Positions 20,963 to 30,655 of a DNA stretch of 64,000 nucleotides are shown one piece after another. This DNA is from JACCXG01 sp963750935 (GTDB lineage: Bacteria > Acidobacteriota > Vicinamibacteria > Vicinamibacterales > 2-12-FULL-66-21). Made by a program: the position numbers and the translations under genes. The first letter of the stretch is position 1. Every line of letters begins with the position of its first letter. The stretch covers positions 926,019 through 990,018 of the forward strand of contig CAVVSR010000009.1 in the NCBI GenBank assembly GCA_963750935.1, in the 5' to 3' direction. The notes beneath the pieces were generated by a model that did not search any database, was not told the DNA's origin, and saw only the letters and a program-made list of their open reading frames with translations.

Positions 20963-23146
20963 ATGCGCCTGGAACCCGGCCAGCGACTCGGTGCCTACGA
21001 GATCGTCGGCTCCCTTGGAGCCGGCGGCATGGGCAGCGTCTACCGCGCTCGCGACACTCGCCTGGGCCGGCTGGTGGCGATCAAGCTGGTGTCGGATCAA
21101 CTGGCGGCCGATCCGGTGTCTTCCGAACGGCTCGCGCGAGAAGCCAGGCTGACGTCGCTGCTCAACCACCCCAATATCGTGACGGTCCACGACATCGGCG
21201 CGGCGGACGACGGCCGGCCGTTCATCGTGATGGAGCTCGTTGCCGGCCAATCGCTCCTGGCCGCGCTCCGCTCGGAACACTCGCTGAAGCCGGCGCGCGC
21301 GATCGAGATCGCCAACGAGGTCGCCGAGGGTCTCGCGGCGGCGCATGCCGGCGGGATCGTGCATCGCGACTTGAAGCCGTCGAACATCATGCTGACGGAG
21401 GACGGGCGCGCGAAGATCGTGGACTTCGGCCTGGGCAAGACGACGATCGCCGCGCCGAGCGGCGACGAGACGACGTTCAGGGCGGGCGGTTTGACCGACT
21501 CGTTCACCGTCGTGGGGACTGTGGGCTACATGGCGCCAGAGCAGGTCGTCACCGGGCCGATCGATTACCGGGCCGACCAGTTCGCCCTGGGCGCCCTCAT
21601 CTACGAAATGATTTCCGGCCGGCGGGCCTTCAAGCGCGCGACGGCGATCCAGACCCTGGCGGCGATCGTCGACGCCGAACCGGAACCGCTTGCCGAGCTC
21701 TGCCCCGATGCGCCGATCGAGCTCGTGAGGATTGTCGAACGGTGTCTTGCCAAAGACCCGTCGCATCGCTACGCCTCGACCCAGGATCTGGCGAGGGATC
21801 TCCGCGATCTTCGGTCGACATCGGGCACCCGCTCATCCCGCTCCAGCATTGCGCGGGCGCGGGCGCGAGCGCAGCGGCGGCGGTGGCCCTGGGTGGCCGG
21901 CGTGGCCCTCCTGCTTGCCGTGGCCGCGAGCGTGGCGTTCTACCTCGCCGGGCAGACGCGCGGGCACCAGACGCAGGCACGGGCGCTCCTCGATCGCTAC
22001 GACAAACAGGCCAGCGTCGACCAGGCGATCGGACTGCTGTCGTCGGCCGTGTCCGCACGGCCGAACGATGCCGTGGCGCGTACGATGCTGGCGGAAGCGC
22101 TCTGGCGAAAATTCGAGTACAACCCGCAGGATGCCGCGCTCGCTGCGCGGGCGGGTGAACAGGCCGGGATCGCGCTCACGCTCGATCAGTCCTACGCGCC
22201 GGTGCATGTCGTTCTCGCCATGATCAACTCCGGCCAGGGCCGATTCGACGGCGCGCTCGGCGAGGCTCACCGAGCGGTTTCGCTGGATCCGAAGTCGAGC
22301 CGCGCAAGGCGTGAGCGCGGGCGCGCCTACTTCCGGCTCGGTCAGCGGCAAGAAGCGGAGCAGGATTTCCTCACGGCCGTTTCGCTCGACCCCGATGACT
22401 GGACGGCTCGCAACAGCCTTGGCTCGTATTATCTGAGTCTCAACCGGCTCGACGAAGCGATTCTCGAGTACGAGCGGATGCAGGCGCTGGCACCGGACAA
22501 CACCCGGGCGTACAACAACCTCGGCAGCGCCTACCTCCAGCAGGAACGGTTCGAGAAGGCGACGGAGATGTACGAGCGATCTCTCTCGCTGGACAAGAAC
22601 GCGACCGCCTATTCAAACCTCGGCACGGCCCTCTACCAACAGGGCCTGTACGCCGACGCGGCTCGGTCCTTCGGAGAGGCCGTCGCCCTGCCCGGCGCGA
22701 CCTTCCTGCACTGGTTCAACCTCGGCGCCGCGTGCTACTGGGCGCCCGAGCGGCGGCGCGCGAAGGACGCGTACGCCACGGCGATCAAGATCGAAGAACA
22801 GGCGCGTGGCACGGGAAAAATCGAGCCGCTCCGGCTCGTTGAACTGGCCTCCGCGTATGCGGTGATGGCGCTGCTGACGGAGGGTCTGGAGGCGCAACAG
22901 CACCGAAACCAGGCCTACAAGCTCCTCGCCACGATCGAGCAGCCGCCGCGCGACGCAACGTTGCTGGCCACCCTCGCCATGACCTACGAGGAGCTCGGCG
23001 ACCGGCGGACCGCGCTGGAGTGGCTCGATCAGGCAATCAAAGCGGGCTATTCAATCAAGCGGCTCGAACGATCCCCATGGCTGAAGGATCTGCGGGCCGA
23101 TGAACGGTATACCCAGCTCACGAAGTTACGAGAGAGTGCGAAGTAA
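20963..23146 (+). CDS. Membrane Ser/Thr protein kinase with TPR domain
   Basis: A 727-residue kinase with a TPR array in place of a propeller. Kinase domain residues 10-275: GAGGMGSVYRARD, VAIK, IVHRDLKPSN, DFGLGK, GTVGYMAPEQ. TM helix about 305-325 (WVAGVALLLAVAASVAFYLA). The extracytoplasmic part has at least seven TPR-like helical hairpins (AYNNLGSAYLQQERFEKATE, AYSNLGTALYQQGLYADAAR). TPRs bind proteins, so the partner is probably a periplasmic protein. The next gene starts 16 bp downstream and is almost certainly cotranscribed. A -10-like TATTCT lies at 20942-20947. Confidence 0.94.
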   Translation: MRLEPGQRLGAYEIVGSLGAGGMGSVYRARDTRLGRLVAIKLVSDQLAADPVSSERLAREARLTSLLNHPNIVTVHDIGAADDGRPFIVMELVAGQSLLAALRSEHSLKPARAIEIANEVAEGLAAAHAGGIVHRDLKPSNIMLTEDGRAKIVDFGLGKTTIAAPSGDETTFRAGGLTDSFTVVGTVGYMAPEQVVTGPIDYRADQFALGALIYEMISGRRAFKRATAIQTLAAIVDAEPEPLAELCPDAPIELVRIVERCLAKDPSHRYASTQDLARDLRDLRSTSGTRSSRSSIARARARAQRRRWPWVAGVALLLAVAASVAFYLAGQTRGHQTQARALLDRYDKQASVDQAIGLLSSAVSARPNDAVARTMLAEALWRKFEYNPQDAALAARAGEQAGIALTLDQSYAPVHVVLAMINSGQGRFDGALGEAHRAVSLDPKSSRARRERGRAYFRLGQRQEAEQDFLTAVSLDPDDWTARNSLGSYYLSLNRLDEAILEYERMQALAPDNTRAYNNLGSAYLQQERFEKATEMYERSLSLDKNATAYSNLGTALYQQGLYADAARSFGEAVALPGATFLHWFNLGAACYWAPERRRAKDAYATAIKIEEQARGTGKIEPLRLVELASAYAVMALLTEGLEAQQHRNQAYKLLATIEQPPRDATLLATLAMTYEELGDRRTALEWLDQAIKAGYSIKRLERSPWLKDLRADERYTQLTKLRESAK

Positions 23147-23162
23147 CGGAGGAGGAGGAGCG

Positions 23163-23477
23163 ATGGCCACTATTCGCGTGTACGTGTACAAGGACTCTGG
23201 ATTCATCGACAGTTACAAGGTGTACCCGCCAATCGTGGTGTTGAGCGGGAACGACAAGTTCGAGTTGGTCAACACGGTCGACAACCACGACGCTTTCCTG
23301 ACCGTTCCCAAGGATCCATTCCAGGGAGGACCGATAAACGGCGAAAAGGTGCTGCCAAAGGGCAGATCCGGCCTGAAGACGCCCAAGAACGCGCTCGCCG
23401 CCGTCGAATACGAGGTCAAGGTGGACGGCAAGAAAGCGTCGGGGAACTCCGACCCGGTGATCATCATCGACCCGTAG
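23163..23477 (+). CDS. Small cupredoxin-like protein, operon partner of a kinase
   Basis: A 104-residue protein with an unusually strong ribosome-binding site (GGAGGAGGAGGAG, 23148-23160, running almost to the ATG). It has no signal peptide or TM. Sequence pattern is all-beta: an N-terminal strand (TIRVYVYKDSG), a segment ELVNTVDNHDAFLTVPKDPF in the place where cupredoxins have their metal loop, and a C-terminal strand (VEYEVKVDGKKA then PVIIIDP). Only one His (residue 42) is available and there is no Cys or Met ligand, so blue-copper binding is unlikely. Family not recognised. Its position 16 bp after the kinase suggests it is a substrate or accessory protein. Confidence 0.75.
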   Translation: MATIRVYVYKDSGFIDSYKVYPPIVVLSGNDKFELVNTVDNHDAFLTVPKDPFQGGPINGEKVLPKGRSGLKTPKNALAAVEYEVKVDGKKASGNSDPVIIIDP

Positions 23478-23531
23478 CGCCAGGGGAGCGAGTGCCGCGG
23501 CGCGAGAGTGCGCCGCGCGCTCGCCGGGAGC

Positions 23532-23537
23532 TATAAT
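23532..23537 (+). promoter_or_regulatory. -10 element of the kinase at 23556
   Basis: A perfect TATAAT 18 nt upstream of the ATG, with no ribosome-binding site between. Suggests a short-leader transcript separate from the upstream operon. Confidence 0.5.
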
Positions 23538-23555
23538 CCCGGCGTATCCCATTCA

Positions 23556-25958
23556 ATGCGCATCGCACCTGGCGAGCGGCTCGGACCGTACATCGTCGAA
23601 TCCGAGCTTGGCGTCGGCGGCATGGGGCGCGTGTTCCGCGCTCGGGATACCCGGCTGCAGCGCCCGGTCGCCATCAAGGTTCTCTCGAGTGAGTTTGCCG
23701 GTCCATCGGCGCGGCATCGCTTCGAGAAGGAGGCGATCAATGCCTCCGCGTTGAATCATCCTCACATCCTGACCGTTCACGAGATCGGCGAAACCGACGG
23801 CCATCCGTACCTCGTGACCGAGTTCGTCGATGGCGGGACCCTGGCTGATTGGGTGAGGAGCACGCAACCCACGTGGCGGCAGATCGCAGACCTGCTGGCC
23901 GGCGTCGGTGACGGCCTCGCCCTCGCGCACGCCGCCGGCATCCTCCATCGCGACATCAAACCGCACAACATTCTCGTCACGACCAGCGGGTACGCGAAGC
24001 TTGCGGATTTCGGCCTGGCGACCCTGCTCGGCGCCGGCGACGTCGACATCAATGCGCCGACTGCGACGGATTTCAAGACCGACCCCGGAACGGTTATCGG
24101 CACGCTGGCGTACATGTCTCCCGAACAGGCGACGGGCCAGCGCCTCGATGCGCGCAGCGACATCTTCTCGTTCGGCGTCGTCCTGTACCAGCTCCTCGCT
24201 GGCCGGCGCCCCTTTCAGGGCGCGACCTCCGTGGCTGTCCTCCACGCGATCGCTCACGATCCCTTGCCGGCGATGCCGAACGACGTGCCTTTGCCGCTTC
24301 GCGCGATCGTCGAGAAGGCGCTCGAGAAGGACCCCGCCGATCGTTACCAGACAATGCGCGATCTCGTAGTCGACCTGCGCAGGGCGGCGCGGCCGGCCAC
24401 GGAATCGTCGACGCCCGTGCCCGCGCAGCGTGGCCGCCGAATCATGGCTGCCGCAGCAGTGATCGTGGTGCTGGCTGGTTTGACGTGGCTCGCCGTGAGC
24501 TTTCGGCGGGGATCCGGCACGAACCCGACAGCTGTTCGGTCCTTTGCGGTGCTGCCGCTGAAGCCGCTCACGCAAGGGGCTGATGATGCCGCGGTCGGCC
24601 TCGGCCTCGCCGACACCATCATCACGCGTCTCGGACAAATCGAAGGGCTCACCGTGAGACCGACGAGTGCCGTCCGCAAGTACTCGGCGGTCGATGCGAA
24701 CGCCCTCGAGGCCGCTCGCGAGCTCCAGGTCGATGCGGTCCTCGACGGTACCATGCACCGCTCAGGTGATCGGCTGCGCGTCAACATCACGCTCGTCCGG
24801 GTGAGCGACGGCGCCACGCTATGGAGCCAGACGTTCAATACGCTATTTGCGGACGTCTTCGCGGTTGAAGACGAGATCGCGACGCGTGTGACGTCTGAGC
24901 TGCGTCTGAGCTTGAACCAGGCCGAACGAGCGCGCCTCACCAAACATCACACCTCTCACCCGGACGCGTACGAGCACTACCTGAAGGGCGTGGCCACATT
25001 CACCTCGATTGCTGCGGCCTCTCCGAACCCGGTCGGCAATGTGAAAGCTGGCGTCGCCTTGCTCGAACGAGCCGTGGCGATCGATCCGAACTACGCGCTG
25101 GCGCACGCGCGGCTCGCGTGGGGCGAGATGTGGGTCGCGACGACGACCGGCGACGCTGCCGCCTTCGCGCGGGCGCGCGCTGCACTCGCGCGCGCGGATG
25201 GCCTCGACTCCCAACTCGCGGAATCGAAACTGGTCCGCCACCTGCTCCTGTGGAGCGGCTTCAGCGACTATCAGATTGTTGAATCATTCGATGCACTGAA
25301 GGCCGCGCAGGCTATCAATCCGAATATCGGCCATCTGGAGATGGCAATGCTCTATGGGCATGTCGGGATGCTCGACGCCGCGCTCCGGGTGCTCGAGCGC
25401 GCCGTCGAGATCGATCCCACGAACGAAGCTGCGCGCGCGGAGGTTGCGAACGCCTCCGGGTTCAGCGCCCTGTACGAGGACGCAATCAAGGCCAACCAGG
25501 CACTCTCGCGGCCGGTGGCATGGGCGTACAACTATTATCTTGGCGCCGGCCGTCTCGACGAGGCGCGACGCATGATCGATGAGGCCGCGGGTCGCAACCC
25601 GGGCTCCGTGGTGATGTCCCGGGCGCTCTTGCTCGCGAAAGAAGGAAGACATACCGAAGCGCGGGCCCTGCTCCCGCCTGTGGCGCCGGACGCGGCGCTG
25701 AGTCGCACGTTCCATCATGGAACGTATGCGCGCGCATGCGTCTACGCGCTCGGGGGTGACGCCGGGACATCGGTCGAATGGATGAAACAGACCGTCAAGG
25801 CTGGAATGCCCATCTACCCGGCATTTGCGCGCGACACGTGCTTCGATCCCATTCGCCGTTCGGAGCCGTTCACGCGATTCATGGCGCAGCTGAAACCGGT
25901 CTGGGAGGAATACGTGCGTAAGATGCAGTACACGGCTCCGCGCGCGGTCGCGCGCTGA
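23556..25958 (+). CDS. Membrane Ser/Thr protein kinase with TolB-like and TPR domains
   Basis: An 800-residue kinase. ATG 23556 is chosen because it gives the usual family start (MRIAPGERLGPYIV); the open frame extends 16 codons further but crosses the -10 box. Kinase: GVGGMGRVFRARD, VAIK, ILHRDIKPHN, DFGLAT, LAYMSPEQATG, ARSDIFSFG. TM about 302-322. Residues about 330-460 are a TolB-like (COG5616-type) domain (FAVLPLKPL then GLADTIITRLGQIEGLTVRP and LQVDAVLDGTMHRSGDRLRV). The C-terminal 330 residues are TPR-like. In other bacteria this pairing is found in adenylate cyclases and kinases. It heads a run with the next kinase 44 bp downstream. Confidence 0.93.
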   Translation: MRIAPGERLGPYIVESELGVGGMGRVFRARDTRLQRPVAIKVLSSEFAGPSARHRFEKEAINASALNHPHILTVHEIGETDGHPYLVTEFVDGGTLADWVRSTQPTWRQIADLLAGVGDGLALAHAAGILHRDIKPHNILVTTSGYAKLADFGLATLLGAGDVDINAPTATDFKTDPGTVIGTLAYMSPEQATGQRLDARSDIFSFGVVLYQLLAGRRPFQGATSVAVLHAIAHDPLPAMPNDVPLPLRAIVEKALEKDPADRYQTMRDLVVDLRRAARPATESSTPVPAQRGRRIMAAAAVIVVLAGLTWLAVSFRRGSGTNPTAVRSFAVLPLKPLTQGADDAAVGLGLADTIITRLGQIEGLTVRPTSAVRKYSAVDANALEAARELQVDAVLDGTMHRSGDRLRVNITLVRVSDGATLWSQTFNTLFADVFAVEDEIATRVTSELRLSLNQAERARLTKHHTSHPDAYEHYLKGVATFTSIAAASPNPVGNVKAGVALLERAVAIDPNYALAHARLAWGEMWVATTTGDAAAFARARAALARADGLDSQLAESKLVRHLLLWSGFSDYQIVESFDALKAAQAINPNIGHLEMAMLYGHVGMLDAALRVLERAVEIDPTNEAARAEVANASGFSALYEDAIKANQALSRPVAWAYNYYLGAGRLDEARRMIDEAAGRNPGSVVMSRALLLAKEGRHTEARALLPPVAPDAALSRTFHHGTYARACVYALGGDAGTSVEWMKQTVKAGMPIYPAFARDTCFDPIRRSEPFTRFMAQLKPVWEEYVRKMQYTAPRAVAR

Positions 25959-25990
25959 GATGCCGTTGACCGTGCCGGCTGAGTTGGCAC

Positions 25991-25996
25991 TATCAT
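25991..25996 (+). promoter_or_regulatory. -10 element directly before the kinase at 26003
   Basis: TATCAT ends 6 nt before the GTG start, so transcription would begin at or within 1-2 nt of the start codon: a candidate leaderless message. Confidence 0.45.
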
Positions 25997-26002
25997 CCCA
26001 GT

Positions 26003-29000
26003 GTGCTGGGGACCACCATCGCGCACTACCGCCTCCTCGAACATCTGGGGGAGGGCGGAATGGGCCAGGTCTTTCTCGCCGAAGACCTGCACTTGCAGCG
26101 CAGAGCGGCCCTCAAGCTGATTAGCCCCGCACTGACGCGTGATGAAACGCGGCGCCAGCGGTTCGTCCAGGAAGCACGCCTGGCGGCATCGATCGACCAC
26201 CCGCACATCGCCGCCATCTACGACATCGGCGAGGTCGACGACCGCACGTACATCGCCATGGAGTACGTCGACGGCAGCTCGTTGCGCGACGTGCTCAAGG
26301 CTGGCCCTCTGAAGCTCCGGCAGGCGCTTGACTACGCGGTTCAGGCGGGAGACGCCCTCGCCAAGGTGCACGGGCGCGGCGTCATTCACCGTGACCTCAA
26401 GCCCGAGAACCTGCTCATCGCGAAGGACGGCTACCTCAAGATCATCGACTTTGGCCTGGCCAAGCTGATGGATCCCGTGGCGCACGGTGCGCTCGCCGAT
26501 GCCGCGACCGTGGCCGACGCACAGGTGCGCACCGCCGAAGGCGTCGTCATGGGCACCATGGGCTACATGTCGCCCGAGCAGGTGCGTGGCGAAGCGGTGG
26601 ACGCGCGCAGCGACATCTTCTCGTTCGGCGCCGTGCTCTACGAGATGGTCACGGGACTGCCGCCGTTCCGGAAGCGCAGTGCGGCCGACACCATCAGCGC
26701 GATTCTCGGCGAGATGCCGGCGGCGCCACGTGTCGAGGACGCGGCCGCCGGCACGGAGCTGCAGCGAGTACTGCGCAAGTGCCTGGCCAAGGATCCCGGA
26801 CAGCCGCTATCAAGGCATGCGTGATCTCGTCGTCGACCTGCGCCAGCTTCGAGAATCCATCACGAGCTCGGATTCGATGTCGAGGCCGGCCGCGCCGGCC
26901 CGCGAATCCGCCACCGCCCGGTGGCGACGCCGGCCCGTGTGGATCGGCGCCGCCGTTCTCGCCGTGGCCATTGCGGCCGCGACCCTGTGGCCCTTGCGTC
27001 GGGACAGCGAGCCGCCTCCCACCGCGCCTGGCGGAGCAGCGGCGCGACCGGCCGTGGCAGTCGTGGCGTTCGAGGTCATCGGGGCCAGCGGCCCAGAAGT
27101 GACCTGGCTGGGCAAAGGCCTGCCCTCGATGCTGATCACGGGACTCGCGCAGACACCAGATATCGAAGTCGTCGGCAACGAACGGTTGGCCGATGCGGCC
27201 CGGCAAATCGGCGCATCCACGCTCGAGGGGGTCGAACGCTCGAAACTGGCGGAGCTCGCGCGTCGTGCCGGCGCCCGCTTCATTCTCAACGGCACCATTG
27301 TGCAGGCGGGCACAGACCTTCGGATCGATGCGCGCGTCGAGGATCTCGTCACGGGGGCCGTCCGCCTGGCGGAGACCGTGCGTGGGCCTGACGCGCTGGC
27401 CCTGGCCGACGACCTGTCGGCCCGCGTCCGGCGCGGACTGGACGTGAAGACCGCGCCAGGCACGGTGCGCAAGGTGGCGGACGTGGCCTCCGCGTCGGTC
27501 GAGGCGTATCGTGCGTTCACCGCCGGCGTCGAGGCGCGGGCGAACGAACGGAACGCCGACGCAAGACGGCATTTCGGGGAAGCCGTTCGCCTGGACCCAG
27601 AGTTCGCCATGGCGTACGTCCACCTCGCCGAGGTTGACCGGCACGAGGAGATGATCAGGGACAGCGGCCGATGGCTGAGGATGGCTGCCCAGCACCTGGA
27701 CCGGATGCCGGAGCGCGACGCCGTGCTGGTGCGCGCCGGCCTGGCACGGGACGCGGGCCGGCTCGATGAGGCCGATCAGCTGCTCGAAGGCCTTTTGAGC
27801 GCGCTATCCGGACACCGAGCAGGCGTACTACAGCCTCAGCGTGTCATGGTGGGATGTGGATCCGGCCCGTTCCATGGCTTTGCTCGGTCGCGCAGTGGCG
27901 GCGCTGCCGTACTCCCCGCAGTTGCAGAACCTGTACGGGTACACGCAGATGAACGCTGGACGCCTCGAAGACGCGATCCGCACGTTCGAAACGTACGTCA
28001 AGCTGCGACCGGCGGAGCCGAACGCCCTCGACAGCCTCGCGGAAGGGCAGCTGATGGCCGGCCGCGTTCCAGAGGCGCTGGCCACCTACGAAGCCGCGAT
28101 CAAGCGCGGCTTCAGTTGGTATGGAAAGGCCTGGTCGCTTGCGGTGCTCGGCCGCTACCCGGAAGCGCTCGCGCACACGTCAGAGGCGATAACGCACCCG
28201 ACCTTCGGTCCGCGCGATCTGTTCCTGTCGACGACGCGAGGGTTCCTGCTGTCGCGAGTTGGCCGCTACCGCGAGGCGCTCGAGGCCGTGGACGCGTCTC
28301 AGAAGCGGGCGGAGGACCAGGGCTCCGCCCACGGCGTCGTCGCCGCGCACATGACCAGAGCAGTCTTCGCGCTGGAACGGCGCGACTGCGCCCGAGTTGC
28401 GCTACACCTCGCGGCCGGTGAACAGGCGACGAAGGAAGTGCCGGCGCTGCTCGCCGTTCGCTGGCAAGTGCTGGCCGATCTGCTGGCCGGCGCGTGTGAT
28501 GCGGGCGAAGGCCGGTTGGGCGCGGCGCAGCAGCGGCTCGGCCATGCCAGGCAGGTTCACCGATCGACGTCGCCGCTCGAGGTGTGGTGGATGCACGCCC
28601 TCGAGGGCGAGGTGGCGCTGGCCCAGCGGGATTTCGACAAGGCAGCGCGTGCCTTCGCGGCGGGCGAACCGGCGCGCAAGATGTTCCTCGTCCTTCAGGG
28701 CACCCTCGAGTCGCTGTCGTTCTTTGCGAACAACCTCGTGCTTCGTGATGGCCGCGCGCGTGCAGCTGCGGCACAGGGGCGCACGGCCGAGGCGATTGCG
28801 CTCTATCGTGCCTTGCTGACGCCGGGCCCCGAGCAGAAGTGGACCGCGATGCTGGATCCCCGGCACGTCATCGCACTCGCCCGCCTGCTCGACAAGGATG
28901 GGAACCGTGATGCCGCCCGCGCCGAGTACCAGCGATTCCTCGACTACTGGAAGGCCGCGGATCCGGACTTGCCGGAACTGGCAGAGGCCCGAGCGCGAGT

Positions 29001-29010
29001 GGCCCGATAG
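26003..29010 (+). pseudogene. Ser/Thr protein kinase with TolB-like and TPR domains, two frameshifts
   Basis: Three consecutive frames encode one paralog of the kinase at 23556. Piece one (GTG 26003): GEGGMGQVFLAED, VIHRDLKPEN, DFGLAK, GYMSPEQVRG. An extra G near 26798 (gatcccggacagc instead of gatcccgacagc) moves DSRYQGMRDLVVDL, the TM helix (VWIGAAVLAVAIAAATLW) and the TolB-like segment to a second frame. An extra base near 27795-27804 moves the TPR array (YPDTEQAYYSLSVSWWDVD onward) to a third. The length, 3 x 1002 + 2, fits exactly two insertions. Each piece is well conserved up to its break, which favours sequencing error or very recent mutation. Confidence 0.85.
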
Positions 29011-29147
29011 TCGAGGGCCGCACCACCGGTGCGACGCGGCGTGCCGCAATCGCTCTTCGCGCCGGCTGAGCCCGCCGGAGAGCACACGCGTATGGCCACT
29101 CGCCTGACCCCGCACGGTAAGATGCGACATGGCCCATCGGGATTGAC

Positions 29148-30518
29148 GTGCAGGACCTGACCACCGGCTCGGTCACACGGCATCTGCTCAAGACCTCGAG
29201 CTTCATGCTCGTCACCATGGTCTTTCAGACGCTGTATTTCCTCGTCGACCTGTACTGGGTCGGCCGGCTCGGCAAGGAGGCGGTCGCGGGGGTCGCCGTT
29301 GCCGGCAACCTCACGTTCGTGGTCCTCGCCCTCTCGCAGATGCTCGGCGTGGGCACCACGACAGTGGTGTCGCACGCGGCCGGACGAAAGGACCGCGACC
29401 GGGCCGTCCTGCTCTTCAATCAGTCGCAGGTGCTCTCGCTCGCGTGCGGGGTCGTCTTTCTGCTGGTGATGATGACGCTGCGCGTCAGTTACACGCGGGT
29501 GCTGTCCGCCGATGCCGTCACGGCCGCGCTCGCGGCGGACTACCTGCTCTGGTTCATCCCGGCGATGTCGCTGCAGTTCGCGATGGTCGCGATGAGCGCG
29601 GCACTTCGCGGCACCGGCAACTTCAAGCCCGGCATGATCGTGCAGACGGCGACGGTCGTCCTGAACATGCTGCTGGCGCCGATCCTGATCTTCGGCTGGT
29701 TCACGGGCTACCCGATGGGCGTCGCCGGGGCGGCGATCTCGACCCTGGTGGCGGTGGCCGTCGGCGTGCTCTGGCTGTCTCGATACTTCTCGTCTGACAA
29801 CGAGTTCCTGCACCTCCGGTGGGCCGACTGGCGGCCGCGCTTCGACATCTGGGCGAGCATGCTGAAGATCGGCCTGCCCGCCGGCGCCGAGTTCGCGCTG
29901 ACCGCGGTCTACCTCTTCATCGTCTACACCGTCTGCCGCCCGTTCGGCGCGTCGGCTCAGGCCGCATTCGGCATCGGCCTGCGGCTCGTGCAGTCGATGT
30001 TCCTTCCGGTGGTGGCGCTGGCCTTCGCGGCGGGTCCGGTGGCCGGTCAGAACGTCGGCGCGCGAATGGCCGGCCGCGTACGCACGACGTTCCTGTCAGC
30101 CGTCGGGATGGCCGCCGGCGCCACCGCGATTTCGGCAGTGCTCGGCTATGTCGAGGCCGAACGATTCATGCGGATCTTCACGAGCGATCCCGAAGTCGTC
30201 CGCGTGGGCGTGGAGTACTTGCGCATCGTCGCGTGGAGCTTCGTCCCTGCCGGCGTGGTGTTCGTATCCTCGAGCATGTTCCAGGCGCTCGGCAATGCCG
30301 TGCCGCCGCTCGTCACGTCGGTGAGCCGCATCACCATCGTCGCCGTCCCGATCGTCGTCCTCTCGCAGCAACCAGGATTCGACCTGAAGACCATCTGGTA
30401 CATCTCGGTCTTCGGCACGGCGCTCCAGATGATGGCCAACCTGGTGCTGCTGCAGCGCGAATTCCACAAGCGGTTCGCGCCGCCGCTCGCAGCCGATCTG
30501 CCTTCCTTATCGGCGTAG
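29148..30518 (+). CDS. MATE-family multidrug/toxin exporter
   Basis: A 456-residue polytopic membrane protein with about 12 TM helices in two homologous halves. The GTG at 29148 gives the usual start (LTTGSVTRHLLKTSSFMLVTM). Family features: FLVDLYWVGRLGKEAVAGVA in helix 2 region, MSAALRGTGNFKPGM near residue 150, and the equivalent SSSMFQALGNAVPPL in the second half. MATE proteins export cationic compounds or metabolites using Na+ or H+. A TPR kinase begins 137 bp downstream on the same strand. A fragment of a second MATE gene is found at 36591-36700. Confidence 0.94.
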   Translation: MQDLTTGSVTRHLLKTSSFMLVTMVFQTLYFLVDLYWVGRLGKEAVAGVAVAGNLTFVVLALSQMLGVGTTTVVSHAAGRKDRDRAVLLFNQSQVLSLACGVVFLLVMMTLRVSYTRVLSADAVTAALAADYLLWFIPAMSLQFAMVAMSAALRGTGNFKPGMIVQTATVVLNMLLAPILIFGWFTGYPMGVAGAAISTLVAVAVGVLWLSRYFSSDNEFLHLRWADWRPRFDIWASMLKIGLPAGAEFALTAVYLFIVYTVCRPFGASAQAAFGIGLRLVQSMFLPVVALAFAAGPVAGQNVGARMAGRVRTTFLSAVGMAAGATAISAVLGYVEAERFMRIFTSDPEVVRVGVEYLRIVAWSFVPAGVVFVSSSMFQALGNAVPPLVTSVSRITIVAVPIVVLSQQPGFDLKTIWYISVFGTALQMMANLVLLQREFHKRFAPPLAADLPSLSA

Positions 30519-30655
30519 TCGTCTTTGAGGGCGCTGACGGCCGGGTCCGATCCGGGACTGCCCACAAGCACAGGACGGGATTGCATGCGTCCTCGAGTGG
30601 ATATCGGACCTCCGAATTCACAGGGATCGCGTTATGCTCACCCGCACCCAGCCCC

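Noticed and set aside
23163..23477. Classification of the small protein as a blue-copper protein
   Set aside because: Only one His and no Cys or Met in ligand positions; called cupredoxin-like by fold pattern only.
29819..30655. Upstream extension of the kinase at 30656
   Set aside because: Overlaps the MATE gene for 700 bp in another frame and is Arg-rich; the kinase family start is at 30656.
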